Shown: positions 1 through 11,158 of the stretch, in pieces
Position numbering within the stretch: the stretch's first letter is position 1
Layout of the letters: every line of letters begins with the position of its first letter
Source: Protopterus annectens
Lineage: Eukaryota; Chordata; Ceratodontiformes; Protopteridae
DNA length: 64,000 nt
Reading direction: 5' to 3'
Assembly: GCF_019279795.1 (NCBI RefSeq)
Contig: NC_056743.1
Location: 870,285,364-870,349,363, forward strand
Position numbers and translations under genes: made by a program
Notes under the pieces: generated by a model
What the model saw: the letters and a program-made list of their open reading frames with translations, nothing else
What the model was told of the DNA's origin: nothing
Database searches by the model: none

Positions 1-1639
1 CAAATTGGTAGCTTCAGTAGACATGGCAGCTACATCTCATTTAGTTCATTCATTTTTAGTTTCTCACTGTTTTTGAGGTTCAGGATAAACTTTAGTAAAA
101 CATCAAGAGCAGCCACACACAGTTTTACCTCACCAGCCAGGTGTGTCATGCCTTCTGTGTTGCATGTGTATTCTTACATGCTTATAAGAAGTGTAATGCA
201 GTGTAATAAAAATTACAGAGTTTTGCTGTATACTTGAATTAACATAGTTAAACTCCAAGATCTTTGTTTTTCTAAAGATTTTAATGTATAAGATCACACA
301 GTTTTAATATAGACTGTAGATTCCTTAAGGCAACACTTTGTCAGAAACTTGTTGCACTGATTTTCAGGCAGTTGCTTTACTCCAGACATAACTTCATCAC
401 AAATATCATTGCTGCAGTAATTTGCAATACGAAGTAATAGGTGAAAGCCCCCCCCCCCCGCCTGATCTTTTGAAGTATTCATGTTCTCCCAACATTGTGC
501 TTCATATAGTGCAATCTATACAAGTGTGCACAGCATACATAGCCATCTATCCCCCCACAGGTGAAATGGAGAGGTCTGGTTGGAGAGGTGAAATCAACAA
601 ACAGAGGAGAGTAGTATCACTGTATTAGTGTAACTCAGTTTATCTTCGAGTCTTGGTGAGTATGTTGAAGTGGTAGACCCTGTCTTTACAAACTTTCACA
701 AAAACTACACATATATATTGACTTTATTTTATGTAGCATGTATCATGGAAAAGGGTAGGTTAAAATTAAAAAAAAGACTGGATTCATGAGTCCCAGGGTA
801 GAAAGTACCCACTCTTGGTGTATGCACTGTTACCAGGACTGGAAAAAAGGCAGAGTAGCATCTTTAGGACATGGAAACTTTCCTAGCACAGGGTTAGGCC
901 AGGCTATGGAGGAGGAGGAAGACCCCCCCCCCAGTGGCAAAAGGATGTAGTCCACAAAAAAAAAAAAAAACTGGCAGGCCAAAAAAGAGCATATGGATGA
1001 CAAAGTAGATTGTTTAGCATAAAAAATAAATTGTATATTATTGTTATTGGTTAAAAAAGCCCAGAATTTACAGCCAAGGGATATGCAGATAGATTTAAGA
1101 GGGAAATTAGTGGAAATAAACACTTGCACATGAAAAACTGTCAAAAGCTACAAAAAATGCATTCATTAATATAACAGATCTATGAAAAACATTACAAGAA
1201 TGAAAACAATTTGGGCCTCCAGGAAAAAGAAGTGACAGAAGAAAGTTGACAATATAAAGAACAAAACCCAGAGATTTTTGAAAGGTGTAAAAAAAAAAAA
1301 CATGGACATGGGGGAGTGAGTTCTTGTGTAGTTAGTGCAATATTTATTCAAAAGAGAAAGCCAAACTAATCAATACCAAAAATGCAGCTCCAAAGATATT
1401 TGAGAGAAATACAGACAAAGGCATCTGGATATGGAACAATTTTTACAATAAAATAAAAAATAAGAAAATAAAGGGGGAATGTAGAAAAGAGAATTAGTAT
1501 GATAGAAGTCAACCAAAGAGAAAATAAGATTATAGATTTTCTGCAAAGTGAAGGATTTAATGTGGAGTATCTTAACACAGGCAATGTCATAGCAATGGGT
1601 CCCCGGATTTGACAAGCAGCAAGTGGTGTGGGAGGTATT
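1..1639. other. No gene recognised; AT-rich DNA with homopolymer runs
   Basis: I see no supported gene here. The stretch holds a run of about 12 C at 448-459, a second C run near 925-933 followed by a long A run near 955-970, and scattered short open frames with no family resemblance. The 3' part may include the 5' end of the R4-like LINE that follows, but I could not place its start. Confidence 0.6.
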
Positions 1640-2876
1640 GAAGTAGATATGCCACACAGTGATGCTCTAAAGTCCTCAGTAGGAGACCATTGCAAAAGTA
1701 TAGCTGAAGTTACACAGTTAGGGAAGGAGCAGGAAACAGTAGTAACTCTTACCACGGGGAATCTTGCGCAGTGATGGACCAATGGGTTCCTGTATAAAAG
1801 AGCAGCAAATGAAGCATGGTGCTTCTGAAGAGGATATTTCACAGGACAATGTTCTAGAACTTGCTGTAGAATACTTACAAGAAACAGAGCAAAGAAGATG
1901 CTCTCAGTCCAAAAGAAAATGAATCAAGGGAAGACCTCCTTGATTTAATACAAAAGGACATATATATTAAAATAGATGAAGGAAATAGGTTACAGAAAGT
2001 AAATAACACGCAAAATGTTATAAGATTGCTAAAACAGATGAACATAGTAATCAGGAGTGTTAAGAGATAGCCATGTGATATAAATAGGATATATTACTGT
2101 GTAGTTACATTAATAATGAATAAAGTTTTTCCACAAAACATAGAGTAAGAAAGGAAAAGAAGGGAACAGATAAAGCCACCATGGAAGCATTAATTAAAGG
2201 AAACTGTAAAGTGATGAAGACAAGAGGTAACTGTTGGAAAAATACAGAGAAGGGACCATATCATCAAAAATACTTAGAAAGATAGGTGTGGTCAAAGAAA
2301 TGCACATGATCTATCTTATACTCTAGCCAGTAGTAAGTAAAAATATCAGCACAAGCAGAAAAACATAGAAGATATGTAGATAAGTGTAAAGGAAAATTGT
2401 AAAATAACCAGTTCATTGATGATTCAAAAAGGTTTCATAGAGATCAGGTAAACTAAGCAAAAGGATTAGAAACATCACCAAAAAAGAAAAAAGTTGACTC
2501 GTTTTGGAAAAATATTTATGAAGACCCTGCTGAACATAGCAAAGATGCTGAATGAAACAGTAAGACGTTTTAATGTAGATGAAATGGGATGAAGTAAAGG
2601 CCAGCGAAATTGAGACAAAATTAAGGAAAGCTCCTAGCTGGAAAACCCCAGTCCTAGATGCAGTAACTAATTTCTCAATAAAGGTATTAACATCTATGCA
2701 CAAAGATGTAGCCCCGAGTAAGAATTTTTTATATTCGCATCCTAAACAGACACCAACTTGGTTGACTACAGTAAAAAAGATACTCCATCTTAAGATTGAA
2801 TCTCTAAGCCATTTTAAGAACTATAGACCAATAACTAGCCTTCCAACATTATACAGATTAAACTGTCTACGTCCAT

Positions 2877-2880
<4 letters not shown>

Positions 2881-2949
<69 letters not shown>
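2881..2949. repeat. (TA)n microsatellite
   Basis: About 34 uninterrupted AT units inside the RT region of the R4-like LINE. It follows the YRPITSLPTLYR block directly and so splits the coding remnant. Confidence 0.97.
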
Positions 2950-2952
<3 letters not shown>

Positions 2953-3149
2953 ATTTAAAAAAACACTCAATTATGATAGTAGAACAAAAGGGCAATAAAA
3001 GAAAGTTATATGGAACAAATGATCATTTGTTGGTAAGTAAAGCCATAATACAGTATTTAAAAAAAGGAATAATTTAAGTGTGGCGTAGATGGGTTACAAA
3101 AAAGCATTTAACAGTGTCCCTCATTCATGGATAAAGAAGTGCTTACAAA

Positions 3150-3153
3150 TATA

Positions 3154-3197
<44 letters not shown>
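3150..3197. repeat. (TA)n microsatellite, second tract
   Basis: About 23 AT units with one TG interruption near 3158. It follows the SVPHSWI block of the same LINE, so two separate TA expansions lie within 300 bp of one element. Confidence 0.95.
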
Positions 3198-3202
<5 letters not shown>

Positions 3203-4950
3203 CACTGTACATTGATCAGTTATTTTACAGTGAACATGAAATGGGCAAACCACTTTGCAGTTGAGCCAAGACAACATATCTTCCAGGGATAAAAATTCAA
3301 AGGGAGTATTCCAGGGTGATTATATGTCATTGCTGCTGTTTGTCTTGCCCTTAATCCATTAAGCTGTTACAATTTGGCTCCCAGAAGATGACCTTATTTA
3401 GAGATTTCTGATCTACTTTTGTGGATGATTCAAATTATATAGCTCATCAGGTGAGGAGGTGAAAGCACAACTACAAATGGTTAAAACTTTCTCAGATGAT
3501 ATAAGAATGACACTTAATTTGGATACATGTACAGAAGCAACATTTAAAACAGGAAAGTCGCAGCACCAAGAAAATATCAGTCTGACACAAAAATTTGATA
3601 TAAAGGCACTTGAGCAGGCAGGAGTGTATAAATATTTGGGAATAGATGAATGATCAACAATAAAACATGAACAAATGAGACTAAAGCTCAGTAAGGAATA
3701 CTTCAGAAGACTAAACGGATACTGAAAACTGCCTTGACATCTAGGAATAAACTCCAAGATATAAATCAATTTGCTTTTTCTTTTCTGACTTACAGTTGTG
3801 GGCTGATTGACTGACCGCAAATAGTATTTGATCAAATGGATGGGCACGAAAGCAAGAAAATTGCTTCATGCTTGTGAAATGTTATGTAAAAATTAGTGTA
3901 TACCAAGATTATATATTCCTCACTCTGAAGAAGGTATGCGCCTCCTCAAAATTTATGACATGTATAGATCTACAACTATGGGACTGCATACCAAACATAT
4001 TCAAACATAGTATAAGTTAAAAACATGAGGACAAGAAGGCTAATATGACATATTTGCTTAGTTTGGCAGAAACATTTCTGTATCAAGTGGGAATGGAATT
4101 CGAACCAGAAGTAAATAGAAATCATTTGCAATGAATAAGTAAAATGATTAGATGAGAGGGAAGGAAAATTGGAAAAGCCGTAAAATATAGTGGCAAGTAC
4201 ATTGATCTCATGGAACAACGTATTGTTGACCAAGATTTAACACAGGAATGATTAAGAAGAGGTAAAATGAAAGCAAAATATGAAAGGCTAATAATGGTCC
4301 AGGACACTGAACTACTTGTACTTTCATTACAAAAGCCATTGAAAGGGTGGGCGCACAAACAAATGCAGGTTATGTTAAAAAAAAGTGGAAACAATTGCTC
4401 ATCTTGTTGCTGGGTGTGATAACATTGCATGGCAGAAGGTCTGTATACTGAAAGGCACAATATTGTGGCAAGACTGTTGCATTGGGGATTGTGCAAATAC
4501 TATAACATAGAAGTAGCTGAAAAGCATTAGAAACATAAACCACAAAATGTAATAGATAATGATGAAGTTTATATCACATGGGATCACCCATTACCAACAG
4601 TTCAAGAAACAGATGCGATAAAGATAGGTATAGTGTTCTGTGAAAAAAAGTAGCATTGATCATTGAAATTGCTAATCCCAGTGATTACAGTGTCTTGAAT
4701 ACAGAGAGACACAAAGTCATAAAATACCAGTATTTGCAGGCCGAAACAAGAGCAATGTGGAAGAAAGATACCCAGACAGTTCCAATAGTCATAGGATCAA
4801 TGGGTCTAAAAAAACCAAAAAAATTACAGTCATACTTAGATACGCTACCATTGCATGTAATCCTCAATGAATTACAGAAGGGGGCAATTCTGGGTACATT
4901 GTGGATGCTGAGAAGCGCACTCTTGGATAACATCAAAGAGTGAAGCAATA

Positions 4951-5670
4951 CTAATTTAATAAACTCTGATCATACCTTAAATTAGGAATGAGTTCCATTC
5001 TTATCAAAGTATTACAAACCCAAAATACCTGAAAATATTAAACCATAAAATAACCCGTCTACTTTCCATTGTTAATTGTTTGCTTTCTCGCCCTTATTAT
5101 ATAGAAGTCCTGAAATTCAGTCTTTTCTTTACATTTACCTGGTATTTCACAGATAATGCTTATAGTTGCTACTAGTTCTTCTTCTGACGTTCTAAAAGAT
5201 GATCACCACTGAGTACTCTTACATGCGTGAGATTCAGCCTAATGATTTTCATCATTATTCCTCATTTGGCTTATGAGAGTACCATGACACATAATCATGA
5301 ACATTGTGCAATGTAACAAACAAGGAGAGACTTTTTTCATTTACAGAAAAAACATTATTAGTTCCTACGCCTGCAGATTCTCTTCTTTCAAGTTTAAGAA
5401 AAATAGCTGTAGAAAAGATTAAACATTTAGTGTGAGAAAAGTCTCGGGAGGGGGGCACCTTGAGTCTTCTAAAAAAAACCTCAGTTATGGAGCCTTCACT
5501 TGGTATGAAGCAAACCTTCATGACCAAGGAAACCAGCCTTATTAAACTGAATGAGACTGCTCCCCAGGTGTTTAGAGGAGAATAATTATATCCATCCGCA
5601 ACCCCTTTTTCCCATTTTTGCTCATGGGGTTGAGTTATCATGTCAACAGTGACAGTCATCCGGTGCTAGT
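4951..5670. other. No gene recognised
   Basis: Unique-looking AT-rich DNA. A 134-residue minus-strand open frame at 5255-5659 has no recognisable domain and is probably chance. Confidence 0.5.
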
Positions 5671-5937
5671 GTTCAAATCACCAAGTGGCCAGCCCTGACA
5701 CTGTTTTTTTTTCCATACTACACACATGCACAACCACACCTGTGGCCATATTAGTTTATCCAGACCACCTACTTCATGTCTTCAGAATCTATGAGAAACC
5801 CAACCCCCCCCCAAAAAAAAAACACAGGGGGGCATGCATGATCTGCAAAGGGGGCACCACAGCCAAGATTTGAGCCAGAGAACCTTTTTCCTTTGAGACA
5901 ACAATGCTACCTGCTGTACCACTGGTGCCGCCCTGCA
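5671..5937 (-). mobile_element. Decayed tRNA-derived SINE, minus orientation
   Basis: The block at 5680-5697 (ACCAAGTGGCCAGCCCTG) matches the body of the SINE copy at 34155-34384. The right end, near 5876-5932, reads on the minus strand like a tRNA-derived head, ending at GGCGGCACC with a degenerate B box. The middle is filled by T, C and A runs. I infer an old, divergent relative of the two better SINE copies in this window. Confidence 0.5.
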
Positions 5938-7184
5938 GGAGAATTGTATACCTCCCATGTTATAGAATGAATTCTGCTTAAACTCACCTTTGCAGATACA
6001 TCAGTGCCTCATCTTGAGCTTATGGTAGAGGAAACCGTTGTCTGCATCTGTATATGTAATGGTTGTAAAATAGCAACTGAGACCTTTACTCCAGATTTTG
6101 AAAAAGAAATCCCCTACTCAGCATGTCACCCTCCAGATATCCTGGGCACGGCTGGATGTTAGTCCATTACTGATTTTGTCTCCAGAGACTCCCTAGGGGT
6201 CTTCTGCTCCCACTGCTGGTAAAATACCAGCTACTGTGTAAAGTATATCCAGGGACTAAATGTTGTTAGAAGTGATGCTTACAGCTAAGCAGATTGTGCT
6301 GTACGGGGAGCAGATGTCTGAAAAAGTAAATCCAGACTGACTGTTACTACTGTAAGTCTTTTATTTATTTTTTTTATCACAAAAATGTTTACTCAGGAGT
6401 ATAGCAATCTGCAGCTCCTCCTAAGTGAGGATAAAGGTAGCCCCCCCCCCCCCATGCACAACAGATAGTGAAGATAATGACACTGGCTGACTTTAAATAA
6501 AGTATTCCTCTTGAAGTTTTTATTTTAACCACATTACTCCTAATCCTGGATATGAGAAATTTGCATTCACCCATTTTTCTTCCAGGGGATACATCAGCCT
6601 GAAGAGACATTAAGGAATATTTAACTGGTCTACCAAAGTGCTGTCTTCTGCCAAGAAATACTTTGCAGAACTGTTAAGGGCTGATGCATATGAAATATTT
6701 ACCAGGACTTCTTTTACCCCATGATTTCGAGATATATACACAGACTTCCCCTTGGAACAGAATTTTCAGGAACCTGCTACTATGAAAAATTACCTACTTT
6801 TCCTTGGGGATCACAGTGACTGGAAATAATGACAATCCTGTCTGTCTTCATCCCATTCAGAAATTTTACTAGCTGTGACACAGTCTTTTTAAAGATCACT
6901 GTTGGTTTTGTGCCAGCATTCCTTCAAACATTGGTTGCTGTGTACGGCTTCCTTAAAAAGGCAGTATTGGAGCTTTCTTCAGTTTTTGCTACGTCATGTG
7001 CTTCACATTGTTCCTAAGCTTTAAAGTAATTACACCTTCAAAGTTCTTCAGATTCACTAACCATTCAGTTTTCTCAAGAAAAAAGAATGCTTTCTTCTTG
7101 TTTAGTAGGCAGTGGTTCAATATTATCATAAAATATTTTTTTAAACTCCAGAGACACACGATGTAAAATTTTGCCAAATCATAC
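5938..7184. other. No gene recognised; long C run
   Basis: Nothing recognisable apart from a run of about 14 C near 6440-6453 and T-rich tracts. This is the left flank of the RTE LINE. Confidence 0.5.
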
Positions 7185-8537
7185 ATGCAGACAACAGTAC
7201 AGAAATACATACCAGATCGGTCGAGGCCCGGGTTAACAATGACCGCCACCAGTACTGTTGGCCAACAGGGTGCTGGCAGAAATTGGACTACTGTTGGCCG
7301 AAGGAGGAGAAGAGGGGGAAGGCATGCCCGAAGGCAGGTAAAGGCTAGGACTGTGATAGTGAGGGTCAGAACTTTTAATGTTGGCAGTATGATTGGTATA
7401 GGGAGAGAGCTAGCTGATATGATGGACCGAAGGAAGGTTGGTATATTGTGTGTGCAAGAGACCAGATGGAAGGGGAGCAAGGCTAGGTGTATCGGAGGCG
7501 GTTTCAAATTGTTTTATCATGGTGTGGATGGGAGGAGAAATGGCGTAGGCATTATCCTGAAGGAACGGTGTGCTAAGAGCGTTTTGGAGGTGAAAAGAGT
7601 GTTGGATAGAGTGATGTTTATGAAGCTGGAAATTGATAGTATAATGATGAATGTTGTTAGTGCATATGCTCCACAAGTTGGGTGTGCGATGGATGAGAAA
7701 GAAAAATTTTGGAGTGAATTGGATGAAGTGGTGATGACTGTACCCAAGGGTGAGAGACTGGTGATTGGAGCAGATTTCAATGGGCATGTTGGTGAAGGGA
7801 ACAGAGGGGATGAGGAAGTGATGGGTAGGTATGGTGTTAAGCAAAGAAATGCAGAAGGTCAGATGGTAGTGGATTTTGCGAAAAGGATGGACATGGCTGT
7901 GATGAATACGTATTTTAAAAAGAGGGAGGAGCATAGGGTGACATACAGGAGTGGAGGAAGATGCACACTGGTGGATTCTATGTTATGTAGAAGGGCCAGT
8001 CAGAAGGAGATCGGAGTCTGTAAAGTGGTGGCAGGGGAAAGTGTAGTTAGGCAGCATAGGATGTTAGTTTGTAGGATGACATTGGTGATCAAGAAGAGGA
8101 AGATGAGTGTGAGGGCAGCACCAAGGATCAAATGGTGGAAATTGAAAAAGGGTAATTGTGAGGTGATGTTCAGGGTTGAGTTAAGACAGGCACTGGGTGG
8201 CAGTGAAGAGTTACCGAATAGCTGGGTAACTACAGCAGAGCTAGTAAGAGAGATGGCTAGAAAGGTGCTTGGTGTGACATCTGGAAAGAGGAAGGAGGAC
8301 AAGGAGACCTGGTGGTGGAATGAAGAAGTACAGGAGAGTATACAGAGAAAGAGGTTGGTGAAGAAGTGGGATTGTCAAAGAGATGAAGGAAGTAGACAAG
8401 AGTATAAGGAGATGAGGTGCATGGCAAAGAGAGAGGTGGCGAAGGATGAGGATAAGGCGTATGAAGAGTTGTATGAAAGGTTGGACACTAAGGAGGGAGA
8501 AATGGACCTGTACCGATTGGCTAGACAGAGGGACTGA
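7185..8537 (+). pseudogene. RTE-clade LINE: AP endonuclease domain and linker
   Basis: An open frame of about 450 codons. Residues about 60-300 match the apurinic endonuclease-like domain of RTE/BovB-type LINEs: TFNVGSM near the start, VCVQETRWKG-like LCVQETRWKG, ADFNGHVGE with catalytic D and N, and the RTE signature MNTYFKKREEHRVTYRSGGR followed by LVDSMLCRR. The normal last motif SDH is replaced by RQHRM, as in other RTE elements. The basic linker after residue 300 leads to the RT. The frame ends at a TGA at 8535-8537, just before the RT begins, so the polyprotein is broken. The enzyme nicks target DNA for target-primed reverse transcription. DIRS-A interrupts the downstream RT at 9047. 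Confidence 0.9.
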
Positions 8538-9046
8538 GCTAGTAAAGATGTGCAGCAGGTAAGGGTGATAAAGGATAATGAGGGAAACGTGCTCACAAGC
8601 GAGGAGAGTGTGTTGAGCAGATGGAAAGAGTACTTTGAGGGGTTGATGAATGAAGAGAATGATAGGGAGAGAAGGTTGGATGATGTGCGGATAGTGAATC
8701 ATGAAGTGCAGTGGATTAGCAAGGAGGAAGTAAGGATAGCTATGAAGAGGATGAAAAACGGAAAGACTGTTGGTCCAGATGACATACCTGTGGAAGCATG
8801 GAGGTGTTTAGGTGAAATGGCAGTGGAGTTTTTAACTAGATTGTTTAATGAAATCTTGGAAAGTGAGAGGATGCCTGAGGAATGGAGAAAAAAGTGTTTT
8901 GGTACAGATTTTTAAGAATAAGGGTGATGTGCAGAGCTGTAGTAACAACAGTGGGATTAAACTGATCAGTCACAGCATGAAATTATGGGAAAGAGTAGTG
9001 GAAGCTAGGTTAAGAAGGGAGGTGATGATTAGTGATCAGCAGTATG
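8538..9046 (+). pseudogene. RTE LINE reverse transcriptase, N-terminal part
   Basis: Two frames carry the RT fingers region. The first (8550 to about 8890) has KEEVRIAMKRMKNGKTVGPDDIPVE, the RTE form of RT motif 0/1. After a one-base slip near 8895, the next frame (about 8890-9046) continues VLVQIFKNKGDVQ and SGIKLISHSMKLWERVVEARLR, then DQQY. The frame stops exactly where DIRS-A begins. The remaining RT resumes at 14670 on the same strand. Confidence 0.88.
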
Positions 9047-9229
9047 TATGTCCTTCAAGGATGCATCTGCAGTCATCACATATGGGTTGTCCTGCCTCAG
9101 GCAGCCCTTCGGTCGGCCGGATTCCAAAGTCTGGGTCCGGCGTCGGCTGATGTCACCCTTTCCCTGACGTCAGAGCGCCTGGGGTATAAAAGCGTCAGCC
9201 GACGCCATCTTCCTCAGTCTTTCTTGCCG
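9047..9229 (+). repeat. DIRS-A left terminal repeat
   Basis: Inverted relative to 14460-14628, for example CGGTCGGCCGGATTCCAAAG here and its complement near 14560-14580. The outer 13 bp (9047-9059) are unique to this end, and the outer 41 bp of the other end (14629-14669) are unique to that end. This is the usual asymmetry of DIRS termini. Confidence 0.92.
9185..9192 (+). promoter_or_regulatory. TATA box in the DIRS-A left terminal repeat
   Basis: TATAAAAG lies about 155 bp before the first gag ATG at 9348. The inverted right repeat carries the same box on the other strand (near 14500-14507), so both ends could in principle drive transcription. This is inferred from sequence only. Confidence 0.6.
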
Positions 9230-9347
9230 CGTGGTGCCTGAAGCAGAAGCAGTTCGCAAGTGCCGGTCGGCCAGCTCCTGTAATTCAGCTAAACCGAAGA
9301 CTTCAAAAGCTAAGTACCCCGTTGGGGACTCTTTCTTGCCTCAGCCG

Positions 9348-11158
9348 ATGTCAGATAAAATTAATAATTGCTTAACTTGTGGGAAACAAATACCTCATAA
9401 GGATTTCCACTCTTACTGCCTCCCCTGCCTAGGCCCAGACCACGACGTCTCGGCCTGTTCAGCCTGTGCTTCCTTCAACCGACGCACTCTTAGACGTCGG
9501 GCGGAGTTTGCAGAGGAATTTTTTGGGGCTAGTTTTGCTTACAATATGCCGTCGGAGACTCCGACTTCACATTTAACAAAGAAACAGAAGGACAAGGACC
9601 GACACACGCGGGCCGCGGTTTCGGCTGAAACCACGGCCAGGCCTACCACGAGTGTCTCGGTCTCGGCTGAAACCAAGTCCTTGGAACTTCCGACCACCGA
9701 AACCCTACAACCGACAACCTCGGCCCCGGAGGCCCCTACTGTATCGGTTATTGAATCTCCATTAGAAATTGGTGTCCTGGAACCTTCCGACACCATTCCT
9801 CTAGACAAAACTACACCAGCACGTGGTGCAGCCAGGCCTCCTGCATCCATGTCCATAAAGGCATTCTCTAGGGCTAAAGCTGCTAAACACTCAAAATCTT
9901 TGCCTCCCAGGGTTATCCCTCAGGGACCCACTACAGGTTCTCAGATCCTTAGTCTAGCCGAGGACCTTATTTCATTAATTAGGGGCTCACAGCCTCATCC
10001 GGACAGGGGCTCTCAACCTCCTCCAGAAAAAAGGCCCAGGGTTGAGCCCTCTGATCCCCACTCCTCAGATGAGGCCTCTGATGGCTCTACTCTCTCGGAC
10101 TACCAGGAGGAGGCTTTTTCGGCCTACGAAGATTCTGATGCAGAGGAATCTATCCCCTCGGCCTCCCCTCCTGAAGAGCTGTCCTTTGGGGAAACTCTGC
10201 ACACTATGAGAGAGCATTTCCAATGGCAGGGCCAGGAATACTCTGATTCCAGGAAGAGATTAAGGACTTTCTTGCATTTGCCTCAGCATAGACCTTTGGC
10301 TATTCCCCCTGTTTTGAATGTCATTGATGATGTGTACTCTGAGTCTAGCACAATCCCTGACACTCTCCCTCCGGCTCCTGCCAAACCCGATAGGTACTAC
10401 AGGGTCCCGGAATCGCATCTTTTCCTTTACAAGGCCCACTCTGCTGATCCAGAAACTATTTCCCAGGGCCCTAAAGGGGTTGCAGCTGCCACTACAAAAA
10501 ATCCACTCCCCTCTGAAAGGGAGTCAGGGCTTTAGAGAGATGGGGTAAAAAAGTGTATACTTCTGCTACTCTTTCTATGAGGGCTTTAAATTGTCAATTT
10601 CATATGATACAGTACCAAGAGTATTTGTTAGATGAATTGCATAAAAAACTGTCTTCACCTGAACCCCTAGATCGCAAATCACTTCAGGATCTGGTACATA
10701 ACTCCCAACAGGTTAGCAGCCATTTCTTGCAGTGTGGTTATGATGCATTGGAAGCTTCATGTAGGTCAGCTATGACAGGTGCAGTTATACGTAGGCATGC
10801 TTGGCTGAAGGAACAATCTCTGCCAGACCATGTTAAAGCAAAGCTTCTGGATGCTCCACTGGAAAAGCAAAAGTTATTTGGCTCCACTGCTCAGGAGGTC
10901 TTAAAGAAATTTGAAGAAAAGGCAAAATCTGTACAAACAGTCAAAGATTTTCTGCAAGTCCAACCACCAAGATTCAGCAGAAATTGGCCTTCCAAGAATT
11001 GGTCCTTTTCAGACACAGAGAGATTTCAGAGAGGCAAAAACAGGCGTGCCAGAGGTAGAGGGCAAGCTAGAGGCTCCTACAGAGGACGTCAATGGCAGCC
11101 TCCCAACCAGAGAGGTAGTGCAGGACCTACAACTGCTGCACAAGGACAGACTCAATGA
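9348..11158 (+). pseudogene. DIRS-A gag-like protein, one frameshift
   Basis: The frame is open upstream to 9231, but the first ATG is at 9348 (MSDKINNCLTCGKQIP). Near the N terminus is a Cys/His cluster of the form CLTC, HSYCLPC, ACSAC followed by an RRTLRRR basic stretch, probably a zinc-binding nucleic-acid module. The middle is a long Ser/Thr/Pro-rich region, and an acidic stretch follows. Near 10530 a one-base loss shifts the frame, and the protein continues at 10553 with TSATLSMRALN through a helical region to an Arg/Gly-rich C terminus (RRARGRGQARGSYRGRQ). It ends in a TGA at 11156-11158. The role is presumably RNA binding and particle assembly. DIRS-E carries a related gag at 56461. 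Confidence 0.85.

Larger units (their letters stand above)
1640..4950 (+). pseudogene. Decayed R4/Dong-like LINE (restriction-like-endonuclease type)
   Basis: Conceptual plus-strand translation, across many stops and frameshifts, gives blocks typical of RLE-type non-LTR retrotransposons. There is a PPWK block near 2175 and an FWKNIYEDPAEH block near 2493. RT motifs follow at 2579-2880 (KNYRPITSLPTLYRL) and 3089-3150 (YKKAFNSVPHSWI). The RT thumb is at 3459-3653, ending KYLGIDE. The C-terminal region carries the LLHWGLCKYYNIEVAEKH block near 4475 and the terminal IIEIANPSDYSV block at 4656-4943. The family inserts by target-primed reverse transcription with a C-terminal endonuclease. The RPD-type endonuclease motif is replaced (DAIKIGIV), and (TA)n tracts interrupt the RT, so the copy is dead. 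The 5' limit is a guess. Rex6-like is an alternative clade name. Confidence 0.75.

Noticed and set aside
448-459. Poly-C runs (also near 6440, 25028, 26180) as possible regulatory or quadruplex-forming elements
   Set aside because: They are plain homopolymers at unrelated places with no conserved context, and length errors are likely.
830-1144. A 104-residue minus-strand open frame
   Set aside because: No domain, low-complexity Ser/Phe-rich composition, and it spans A and C runs, so it is probably chance.
5255-5659. A 134-residue minus-strand open frame
   Set aside because: No recognisable family, splice context or repeat match.
7410-7934. A 174-residue minus-strand open frame opposite the RTE endonuclease
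   Set aside because: It is the antisense shadow of the endonuclease frame, which has clear motifs.
9231-9347. A gag start upstream at 9231
   Set aside because: This part is open but begins without ATG. The first ATG at 9348 starts the segment conserved with DIRS-C (MSEKVNN).
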